A DNA stretch of 64,000 nt from the NCBI RefSeq assembly GCF_031729055.1, contig NZ_JAVMIP010000004.1:62001-126000 (forward strand). Direction: 5' to 3'. Source of the DNA: Pseudocalidococcus azoricus BACA0444. GTDB taxonomy: Bacteria; Cyanobacteriota; Cyanobacteriia; Thermosynechococcales; Thermosynechococcaceae. Positions 57,941 to 64,000 of the stretch are shown one piece after another; position 1 is the stretch's first letter; every line of letters begins with the position of its first letter. The notes under the pieces were generated by a model. The model had not been told where the DNA came from and ran no database searches. It was given only the letters and a program-made list of their open reading frames with translations. Position numbers and translations under genes: made by a program.

Positions 57941-58951
57941 TTACGAGGTTGTCACCACGTTGGCACAGGCCCGCCCCTGTTCAAGATCACTAATATTCTG
58001 GAGCGTGGTTTCGGCAATACTGACCATCGCATTCCGGGTGAAAAAGGCCTGGTGCCCCGTGATCAACACATTGGGAAAGGTCAACAACCGTTGAAAGACA
58101 TCATCATGAATCACCTCGTTGGAAAAATCTTCAAAAAAGAGTTCTTCCTCGCCCTCATAGACATCTAGGCCCAGGTAGCCAATTTTGCCAGATTTTAAGC
58201 CCCCAATCATGGCTGCGGCATCAATCAAAGCTCCCCGGCTGGTATTGACAATCATCACTCCCGGTTTCATATATTCAATGGCTTTTGCATCAATCAGATG
58301 ATGGGTTTCTGGGGTTAAGGGACAGTGGAGAGCAATTATATCGGCCTGGGCTGCAAGCGAGAGAATATCCACATAACGCCCGCCGATGGTTTCGAGTTCC
58401 GGGTTGGGATAGAGGTCATAGGCCAGAATATGACACCCAAAACCCTGTCCTAAAATTTGGGCTACAATTAAACCAATTTTTCCCGTCCCAACAATCCCAA
58501 CGGTTGTGCCATGGAGATCAAACCCCATTAGGCCATTCAGGGCAAAATTTCCCTCTCGGACTCGGTTAAAGGCTCGATGGATGTGGCGATTTAAGGCAAG
58601 AATTAAGCCCACCGTATGTTCAGCCACCGCATAGGGGGAATAAGCGGGGACTCGCACCACCGTCATGCCCAATTCGGCCGCCGCCGCTAAATCCACATGA
58701 TTAAATCCAGCACTGCGTAAGGCGATCAGAGTGGTTCCCCCCTGTTTTAAGCGTTCGAGGGCCTGGCGATTCAGATAATCGTTAACAAAAATACAGACAC
58801 AGGGAAATCCGGCGGCAAGGGCCGTTGTTCCAGGCCGGAGGTTACTCTCAAAAAACTCGAGTTCGTGGGCTTCGGCTGGGGGTAGGGTTTGGTTGGCCGC
58901 TGTTAAAAATTTCTCGTCATAGGGTTTGGTATTAAAGACAGCAACACGCAT
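57941..58951 (-). CDS. ldhA: D-lactate dehydrogenase (2-hydroxyacid dehydrogenase)
   Basis: 336-residue D-isomer-specific 2-hydroxyacid dehydrogenase, closest in pattern to fermentative D-lactate dehydrogenase: NADH-dependent pyruvate reduction. The NAD motif GIVGTGKIG is near residue 150. The catalytic Arg is in [10 protein letters not shown], the Glu in [13 protein letters not shown] and the His in ITGHQAFFT. The EEELFFED segment is characteristic of D-LDH. Cytosolic. The start is ATG 58951; a MITE lies 60 bases upstream. Confidence 0.92.
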   Translation of the reverse strand: MRVAVFNTKPYDEKFLTAANQTLPPAEAHELEFFESNLRPGTTALAAGFPCVCIFVNDYLNRQALERLKQGGTTLIALRSAGFNHVDLAAAAELGMTVVRVPAYSPYAVAEHTVGLILALNRHIHRAFNRVREGNFALNGLMGFDLHGTTVGIVGTGKIGLIVAQILGQGFGCHILAYDLYPNPELETIGGRYVDILSLAAQADIIALHCPLTPETHHLIDAKAIEYMKPGVMIVNTSRGALIDAAAMIGGLKSGKIGYLGLDVYEGEEELFFEDFSNEVIHDDVFQRLLTFPNVLITGHQAFFTRNAMVSIAETTLQNISDLEQGRACANVVTTS

Positions 58952-59010
58952 CAGCTTACTCCGGCAAAAACATCAGCTAAGTCTCTGCCATCCTAGACAA
59001 AATTACCAAG

Positions 59011-59116
59011 CATAGCGTTACACAGGCTGGTTTAAGCAAGTAGAAATCGCCAAGCTATTGAGCAGCAGTTGTTTTTCTGATGGGATCATGCCTAACCCTC
59101 AATCGGTAAGGCTATA
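59011..59116 (+). mobile_element. 105-bp-family MITE, copy F
   Basis: 106 bases starting CATAGCGTTACACAGGCTGG and ending CGGTAAGGCTATA, so both ends match the family with few changes, and GTAGAAATC is kept inside. The interior is more diverged than in copies B and E. Same orientation as copy E at 61288. Together these two bracket the lasso-peptide locus. From 59117 to 59214 no gene is seen; this should hold the promoter of the locus. Confidence 0.65.
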
Positions 59117-59214
59117 CCTAAAACATCAAGGAATATGGCACCGCATTAGAGAACCCTTCAGAGATGCCGGCCTAGGACTGTAGGATTAAAGAGATTTTAA
59201 CTTCTATTTGCTCA

Positions 59215-60102
59215 GTGTATTTCTATACGGCGTATCACCTGAATATTGCTTCGGAGTTGGCCTTACCCGAATTATTACCAACCCAGGCCCCACCCGATAT
59301 CACAATCAAATATGCCCCAGTCCAACACCCCATTCAGGAGCTAGCCGCCCGTCCGCGCACATATTCTGCCCCAGATAGCCCCGATCTGTTTCATTTTTAT
59401 CCCAATGTGGGGTTGTTCCAGATTCACCAGGCCCGAGAAATTTGGCTTGACCCCCTACCAGAAGCTCAGGAAGACCTAATTCGGGCGTTTTTGTTGGGGC
59501 CAGTATTCGGGGCACTGCTCTATGTGCGAGGGCATCTAGTTCTCCATGCTAGTTGTGTGGTCATGGGGTCTGGGGCAGTTGCGTTTATGGGAGCCAGCGG
59601 TCAAGGTAAGTCCACTCTCACGTCTTTCCTTTACCAGCGGGGCTATTCGTTGGTTGCCGATGATAAGGTGTTAGTCCAACCTAGTCCAGCCGGGCCACCC
59701 GTGGTTATTCCGGGATATCCCCATATTCGCCTCTGGCCAGATACGGTGTCCGCATTAGGATTCAGTCTAAACCGCCTACCCAATTTATTTACTGGCATCA
59801 CGAAAAAGATACACCGCTTAGAGGCGGGATTTTGCCAGGAGGCTGTTCCTCTCACGGCCCTTTATGTTCTCACCGCAGCCGATACTGTTTCCATCGAACC
59901 ACTGTTGGGGCAAAATGCTTTTTTTGAGTTAACCTGTCATCGCTATATTGCCCCAGCGATCCCGGTCTTAGGTGAAAACCCTACGCAGTTCCGACTCATT
60001 GGGCAGGTCTTACAGCAGATTCCCCTCTATCGCTTGAATCGCCCCAGGCAGTTTGAATATATGGAGGAGGTGATCCAAGGCCTGGAGGCTCGCCATTATT
60101 AA
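59215..60102 (+). CDS. HPr-kinase-like lasso-peptide kinase
   Basis: 295-residue protein related to HPr kinase. The N-terminal 95 residues are specific to RiPP-associated members. LVLHASCV (His111) precedes the P-loop GASGQGKST at residues 126-134, followed by the LVADD acidic motif (149-150). In the paeninodin pathway a kinase of this class phosphorylates the C-terminal Ser of the lasso precursor. Here it is directly upstream of two precursor genes, both ending in Ser, and of a B2 peptidase gene. The start is a GTG at 59215. That this enzyme phosphorylates the precursors is inference. Confidence 0.85.
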   Translation: MYFYTAYHLNIASELALPELLPTQAPPDITIKYAPVQHPIQELAARPRTYSAPDSPDLFHFYPNVGLFQIHQAREIWLDPLPEAQEDLIRAFLLGPVFGALLYVRGHLVLHASCVVMGSGAVAFMGASGQGKSTLTSFLYQRGYSLVADDKVLVQPSPAGPPVVIPGYPHIRLWPDTVSALGFSLNRLPNLFTGITKKIHRLEAGFCQEAVPLTALYVLTAADTVSIEPLLGQNAFFELTCHRYIAPAIPVLGENPTQFRLIGQVLQQIPLYRLNRPRQFEYMEEVIQGLEARHY

Positions 60103-60221
60103 CCCTGCTGCCTTAACTTTGGGTAGAGGCCCCTGATTCAGCTTGAGAGTAACCTGACTACTTCGCATCAATTTTAGGTAAGTTTATATCATCCAGTCTT
60201 GATTTCTAGGAGTTTTGAGTG

Positions 60222-60383
60222 ATGTCGGAATCGCAAGTCAGTACAGCATCCCCAGAGGAAAATAGCCAGGCCCCACGCAAGCGTTACAAAACCCCAAAGC
60301 TAGAGTTTTTTGGCAATTTACATTCGTTAACTCAAGCTATTTCGATTGTTGATGTCTTTCGGGGCCGGACAGCAGCCAGCTAG
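60222..60383 (+). CDS. Lasso-peptide precursor A1
   Basis: 53-residue peptide; ATG 60222 with AGGAG at 60208-60212 (a GTG directly before the ATG is also possible). The leader has Y22, P25, L27, G31, L33 and T37, matching the YxxPxLxxxGxLxxxT pattern recognised by lasso RRE proteins. By the rule that the conserved Thr is at -2, cleavage follows Gln38. The core is then 15 residues starting AISIVDVFRG and ending TAAS. The only acid is Asp6 of the core, but known lasso rings close at position 7, 8 or 9, so this core is unusual or degenerate. It ends in Ser, suitable for C-terminal phosphorylation. Confidence 0.8.
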   Translation: MSESQVSTASPEENSQAPRKRYKTPKLEFFGNLHSLTQAISIVDVFRGRTAAS

Positions 60384-60422
60384 TTAAGACTCTCTCTTGA
60401 ATTGACCTTTACCGGAGCTTTC

Positions 60423-60581
60423 ATGTCACAGCCTCAGAATATTCAGGCTCAGGAAAAAGAAGCTAAAACCAGACAATGCAAATTCTACAGCCCTCCTCAG
60501 TTAGAGTTTTTTGGTCATCTATCCAATATGACTCTTGCAGGGGAAAATGATGGAGCAGATTTTGATAATCTGGGTAGTTAG
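60423..60581 (+). CDS. Lasso-peptide precursor A2
   Basis: 52-residue peptide; ATG 60423 with GGAG at 60413-60416. The leader is 38 residues as in A1 and has the same Y22, P25, L27, G31, L33 and T37; LEFFG is identical in both. The core after Leu38 is 14 residues, AGENDGADFDNLGS. Ala1 and Asp8 would form an 8-residue macrolactam ring with a six-residue tail. The start M-T-L-A-G resembles the paeninodin junction. The acidic core ends in Ser. Confidence in the family is high; ring formation is a prediction. Confidence 0.85.
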   Translation: MSQPQNIQAQEKEAKTRQCKFYSPPQLEFFGHLSNMTLAGENDGADFDNLGS

Positions 60582-60762
60582 ATTGGCCTTTCAAGCCATA
60601 TTAGGGTGAAACTTGATAAGAATAGACAACTATCTCTGCAACAGTTATGCTCATCTTGAAGACCTGAATATCTAGCTAAATCACATGGCCTGGTTGATTG
60701 CCAAGTCGTAGAGATTCTTAAATGAAATCATTTTCCTGGTTCCAGTTGTTAGCTCACCTTCA

Positions 60763-61191
60763 ATGATCTCTAAACTCATCAAAACTTGGCTAAAATGGTC
60801 TGTTGCTGATCGACTATTAGTCCTAAGTGCTAGTGTTTTAGTGTTGGGGTTTCGTTTGGGATTGTGGTTTTTGCCCTTTGCTCGATTACGGCGGTTTCCA
60901 GATTTTCTCAGTCAACGGCTGCATAAATCTGTCCCATTGCAATCAATTCCCCTCAAAAAGCTGATCTGGAGCATCAAAATTACCGCCAGACGTATTCCAA
61001 AAGCCACCTGTCTGACCCAGGCCTTGGCGGCTCAAACCCTGTTACAAACCTATGGCTATGAAGCCCGGCTCTGTGTGGGGGTAATGTTAGATGAGCAGAA
61101 AAAACTTGCAGCCCATGCCTGGATTACCCATCAGCAGGCGGTTGTAATTGGGCAATTACCGAATTTAGATCGCTTTAAGCCCCTTTTATAA
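60763..61191 (+). CDS. Lasso-peptide B2 protease (transglutaminase-like)
   Basis: 142-residue protein of the lasso-peptide biosynthesis B2 family, which removes the leader. The catalytic Cys is Cys83 (KATCLTQALAAQ) and the His is His118 (AAHAWI); the Arg-Ile-Pro before the Cys loop is also typical. The usual Glu after HAW is replaced by Thr-His. The hydrophobic stretch at residues 18-40 is common in the family. The gene starts 181 bases after A2; that gap is too short for a standard B1/RRE gene and I see none. No C (cyclase) gene follows before the MITE at 61288. Confidence 0.85.
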   Translation: MISKLIKTWLKWSVADRLLVLSASVLVLGFRLGLWFLPFARLRRFPDFLSQRLHKSVPLQSIPLKKLIWSIKITARRIPKATCLTQALAAQTLLQTYGYEARLCVGVMLDEQKKLAAHAWITHQQAVVIGQLPNLDRFKPLL

Positions 61192-61287
61192 AACGCCCCC
61201 TTGCGGCTTAAACAGGAGTCGGTCAGCACCTAAAGCCTAGAGGTAATGATGATGAGTTATCGCCATGGCCTGATTGTCACTCAACTA

Positions 61288-61392
61288 TATAGCATTACGC
61301 AGTCTGTTCTGAGAGAGTAGAAATGTCAAAAAAACTGCCCATCAAGTATTTTCTGACTTGTCCCCGTCTCATCCTAAATGAGTAACGTTATA
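61288..61392 (+). mobile_element. 105-bp MITE, copy E
   Basis: Exactly 105 bases, TATAGCATTAC at the left and GTAACGTTATA at the right. The interior (CTGTTCTGAGAGAGTAGAA, CTGACTTGTCCCC, CTAAATGAG) is nearly the same as copy B. It lies 96 bases after the B2 gene stop and 17 bases from the end of the Uma2 gene. Confidence 0.85.
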
Positions 61393-61409
61393 GAAGGGAT
61401 GAAAGCTCC

Positions 61410-61991
61410 CTATCCCCATAACCAGGCCAGGCCAAGACTTAATCCCGGTAAAACCTCTGTATCAGATATCGTTGCTGGAGCTTCTAACACCTCTACGGAA
61501 CTCCCAGGCCGGTAAACCTCCACAGACCGATTCAGCGGATCAATGAGCCACCCTAAGCGCACCCCATTATCGAGATATTCCTGCATCTTGGCCTGGAGCA
61601 TGACTAGTCCATCACTGAACGAGCGTAGTTCCAAAACAAAATCCGGGGCAATGGGGGGAAATTTTTGCTGTTGCTCTATGCTAAGACTTTGCCAACGCTC
61701 AGTTCTAATCCAGGCCACATCGGGAGAGCGCATCGCCCCATTGGGAAATCGAAAACAGGTGGAAGAATCGAACACTACCCCTAATTGAGCCCGCCGATTC
61801 CAATTCCCAATATCAATCATCAAGTCAGCATTACGACATCCGCTGATTCCCCCTGTTGGAGCCACAATCACTAATTCTCCTCGGCTTGTCCGTTCAAATT
61901 TGAGATCAGGGTTGGCCTGGCAGAGTTTTTCAAATTGCTCATCGGTATAGTGGGGGAGTGGACTCAAATCTAGAGTAAAGGCGGTCATCAC
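61410..61991 (-). CDS. Uma2-family endonuclease
   Basis: 193-residue member of the Uma2/DUF820 restriction-like family, the second in this window. Segments: FEKLCQANPDLKFERTSRGELVIVAPTGG, R-S-P-D-V-A-W, P-D-F-V-L-E-L-R-S-F-S-D and YLDNGVRLGWLIDP. The PD-(D/E)XK core residues are visible (Asp in SPD, Glu in LELRS). Biological role not established. It is divergent from the ketoacyl synthase gene. Confidence 0.9.
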   Translation of the reverse strand: MMTAFTLDLSPLPHYTDEQFEKLCQANPDLKFERTSRGELVIVAPTGGISGCRNADLMIDIGNWNRRAQLGVVFDSSTCFRFPNGAMRSPDVAWIRTERWQSLSIEQQQKFPPIAPDFVLELRSFSDGLVMLQAKMQEYLDNGVRLGWLIDPLNRSVEVYRPGSSVEVLEAPATISDTEVLPGLSLGLAWLWG

Positions 61992-62085
61992 AGATGCCCC
62001 ATTGCAGGATGATTCTAGTTCTACTCTAAAACCTGAGCCAATGTTATAGTTAATTCAGTTTCTTCAAAAATATTACTTTTGTCTT

Positions 62086-63231
62086 TTGCCTTCCTCCCAA
62101 GCCCCCATCGTTGTCACGGGGATCAGTTTAGTTTCTGCCTTAGGACATTCTGCGGAGGGATCTTGGCAGCGACTTTGCTTGGGACAATCTGGCTTGCAGG
62201 TTCAACAACCCTATCCTGAACACCCCCCCTTACCCCTGGGACTGATTCACCGCCAGCCAACCGGTTGCTTAACCCTCCTGGATCAACTTCTCCAGGCCCT
62301 CCTCACCGATACCAACCTCTGCCCCCCTTTACCCCATTGCGGAATTGTGATTGGCTCTAGTCGCGGCCTGCAATACCAATGGGAAGCCTGGTTACGGTTA
62401 CGCCATCAAGGGGGGCATGATTTAGACCTTGGGGCCTGGTGGGCATCTTTACCCCAATCCTTAGCCTTGAGTGTGGCCACTAAGCTCCAAACCCAAGCCC
62501 CTGTTCTCTCACCAACGGCTGCCTGTGCAACGGGGATTTGGGCCATTGCCCACGGGATATTATTAATTAAATCGGGTCAATGTCAGCAAGTGATTGTGGG
62601 GGCCGTGGAAACACCGATTACTCCGCTGACCTTAGCTGGTTTTAGGCAGATGGGGGCCTTATGTCAAACCGGAGTGCATCCCTTTGATCGCCAACGCCAA
62701 GGATTTGCCTTAGGGGAAGGGGGGGCATTACTGCTCTTGGAAACCCAAGCCTCAGCCATTGCACGCCAGGCCAAAATTTATGGTCAGATTCTTGGGGTGG
62801 GGTTGACCGCCGATGGACTGTATTTAACAGCACCAGATCACCAGGCCAGGGGAATGCTATCTGCCGTTAAAACCTGTTTGACCCAGGCCCGTCTTTCGGC
62901 TACCGAAATTGATCATATTCACGCCCACGGCACTGGCACCCGACTCAACGATCAAGCCGAAGCTCAATGGATTCAGCAGCTTTGCCCTGATGTCCCCATT
63001 AGTGCCAGTAAAGGATCTACAGGCCACACCCTCGGAGCTGCTGGAGCCATGGCCACCGTATTTTCCCTGCTTTCTCTCCGGGATCACGTCCTATTTCCAA
63101 CGGTTGGTTTAAGAAATCCGGCGTTTGATTTGAACTTTATCACCAGCCTCCAGGCCCGGCCCTTAGAGAAGATTCTTTGCTGTAGTTATGGATTTGGGGG
63201 GCAAAATGCGGTGATTGGCCTGGGGCGATGA
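62086..63231 (+). CDS. Beta-ketoacyl-ACP synthase (KAS I/II type)
   Basis: 381-residue condensing enzyme of the thiolase fold. The Cys-His-His triad is complete: Cys147 in TAACATGI, His281 in HAHGTGT, His314 in STGHTLGAAG. Family order is otherwise as in FabF, but the protein is about 30 residues shorter, and the N-terminus starts at PIVVTGISLVSALG. The start is a TTG; an upstream alternative is not evident. It could be an extra FabF paralogue or serve a secondary pathway; no ACP or other synthase gene is adjacent. Cytosolic. Confidence 0.9.
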   Translation: MPSSQAPIVVTGISLVSALGHSAEGSWQRLCLGQSGLQVQQPYPEHPPLPLGLIHRQPTGCLTLLDQLLQALLTDTNLCPPLPHCGIVIGSSRGLQYQWEAWLRLRHQGGHDLDLGAWWASLPQSLALSVATKLQTQAPVLSPTAACATGIWAIAHGILLIKSGQCQQVIVGAVETPITPLTLAGFRQMGALCQTGVHPFDRQRQGFALGEGGALLLLETQASAIARQAKIYGQILGVGLTADGLYLTAPDHQARGMLSAVKTCLTQARLSATEIDHIHAHGTGTRLNDQAEAQWIQQLCPDVPISASKGSTGHTLGAAGAMATVFSLLSLRDHVLFPTVGLRNPAFDLNFITSLQARPLEKILCCSYGFGGQNAVIGLGR

Positions 63232-63403
63232 CTGTTGGGTGAGCTTGAAGAGAGAGATGACAGAATCCAGACCTCATTGGCAGATTGACCATAGCGCACT
63301 TTGAGATAAAAATCGGAAAAAGTTATTTACCTTGAAACCAGCCCTCCACGCTAGCAAAATGAATGAAAGAGTCCAGCTAATCCTAATTGATCTGTCTCTC
63401 TTT

Positions 63404-63847
63404 TTAGGGAGGGGAGTTAAGTGAATGTTCATGATCTAAACAATTGACCCAAACTGCCGGATAATCTTGATAATGTTCCTTTTTCCAAATAGGTAAACGA
63501 GTCTTAATTTGCGTAATGATGTATTCGGTTCCGGCAAAGGCGGCCTGGCGATGGCTGGCAGTTGTCCCCACCCAAACCGCAATTTCTCCAATCTCTAAAT
63601 GTCCATAGCGATGACAGGCCACGGCTCCATGTAAGTCAAATTTCCCGGTAGCTTCGGCTAAGATTTTTAATCCTTCATTGATCGCTAGTTCAGGATAGAC
63701 CTGATATTCTAAGGAGGTGACCTTTTTGCCTTGATTATGATTGCGAACCCAACCTTGAAAAGTAACTAAAGCCCCGGCCTGGGAATTAATTAAACTTGCT
63801 TGCAAACTATCTGAATCAATCGAAGCTAAACTAATGGTAAATGTCAC
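63404..63847 (-). CDS. moaE: Molybdopterin synthase catalytic subunit MoaE
   Basis: 147-residue MoaE, which with MoaD converts precursor Z (cPMP) to molybdopterin. Conserved parts: [55 protein letters not shown], and [12 protein letters not shown] with the catalytic Lys. It starts 5 bases after the stop of moaD on the same strand. Between ketoacyl synthase and moaE (63232-63403) I see no gene. Confidence 0.96.
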   Translation of the reverse strand: MTFTISLASIDSDSLQASLINSQAGALVTFQGWVRNHNQGKKVTSLEYQVYPELAINEGLKILAEATGKFDLHGAVACHRYGHLEIGEIAVWVGTTASHRQAAFAGTEYIITQIKTRLPIWKKEHYQDYPAVWVNCLDHEHSLNSPP

Positions 63848-63852
63848 AAATC

Positions 63853-64000
63853 CTAACCTCCAGCAACCGGGGGAATAAAGACAACCTGGGCCTGGTCGGT
63901 AATTTGGTCGGTCAGTTGAGAAAAATGATCATTAACGGCAACTTGAACCTGACTTAAGGGCAGAGAAAACTGATGCCGATCGGACAAGAATTCATAGAGT
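63853..64000 (-). CDS. moaD: MoaD, C-terminal part (runs off the window)
   Basis: The last 48 codons of the ubiquitin-like sulphur carrier MoaD. It ends with Phe-Ile-Pro-Pro-Val-Ala-Gly-Gly and a TAG; the C-terminal Gly-Gly is the residue pair that becomes thiocarboxylated. The 5' end lies beyond the right edge of the window. Together with moaE it encodes molybdopterin synthase. Confidence 0.92.
   Translation of the reverse strand, partial: LYEFLSDRHQFSLPLSQVQVAVNDHFSQLTDQITDQAQVVFIPPVAGG

Noticed and set aside
60582..60762. A B1/RRE gene between precursor A2 and B2
   Set aside because: The gap is 181 bases, shorter than a normal B1 gene, and no frame has the PqqD-like pattern.

Overview
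This is cyanobacterial chromosomal DNA. The evidence is a phycobilin lyase of the CpcT/CpeT family, Ycf54 (a subunit of the chlorophyll-pathway cyclase), an RbcR-type LysR regulator, a BicA-type bicarbonate transporter, a cyanobacterial Pho box in front of pstS, aconitase B, and several small proteins found only in cyanobacteria. By eye the base composition is about half GC. The classical cyanobacterial HIP1 octamer was not seen. Instead the 10-base palindrome CCAGGCCTGG and its core CAGGCC recur throughout. A unicellular lineage near Synechococcus PCC 6312 or Thermosynechococcus is my best guess, but that is inference.

Layout. 0.5-6.2 kb: housekeeping genes (fabG, a methyltransferase, a dienelactone hydrolase, rbcR, nadC, a bestrophin-type channel). 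6.2-8.6 kb: a scrap zone with a short inverted-repeat element, a methyltransferase, an IS630 transposase relic and a second palindromic element. 8.8-16 kb: cpcT, ycf54, a DUF58 protein, a UvrD-type helicase with a coiled-coil neighbour, DUF2854 and yajQ. 16.3-19.6 kb: a truncated DNA methyltransferase, a membrane protein split by one in-frame TGA, and an alpha/beta hydrolase with a 105-bp element just upstream. 19.8-23.9 kb: pstSCAB under a three-repeat Pho box. 24-28.6 kb: GNAT, TPR, an IS4-type relic, a 42-residue protein, an alcohol dehydrogenase and a metzincin protease. 28.7-34.5 kb: bicA followed by a seven-gene Mrp-type cation/proton antiporter operon, which suggests coupled sodium cycling and bicarbonate uptake. 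35-43.3 kb: carB, an Rpn-type nuclease, a zone of short mobile elements with truncated genes, and transketolase. 43.4-49 kb: Uma2, a sugar symporter, metF, HepT/MntA, several decayed toxin-antitoxin-like fragments and a DpnII/MboI-like nuclease. 49-59 kb: acnB, mtnP, an RCK-domain channel, pyrH-frr, a methyltransferase, an FHA protein and D-lactate dehydrogenase. 59-61.4 kb: a lasso-peptide locus. 61.4-64 kb: Uma2, a ketoacyl synthase, moaE and the end of moaD.

The most interesting locus is 59.2-61.2 kb. An HPr-kinase-like ATPase precedes two small genes whose products share a lasso-peptide leader (Y22, P25, L27, G31, L33, T37). Both leaders are 38 residues and both cores end in serine. A B2-type leader peptidase follows. 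The nearest described precedent is the phosphorylated lasso peptide paeninodin. The locus has no cyclase (asparagine-synthetase-like C protein) and no recognisable RRE/B1 protein. It is bracketed by two copies, in the same orientation, of a 105-bp miniature inverted-repeat element. That element family has five copies in this window, three of exactly 105 bp, and shares its ends with a decayed IS4-type element.
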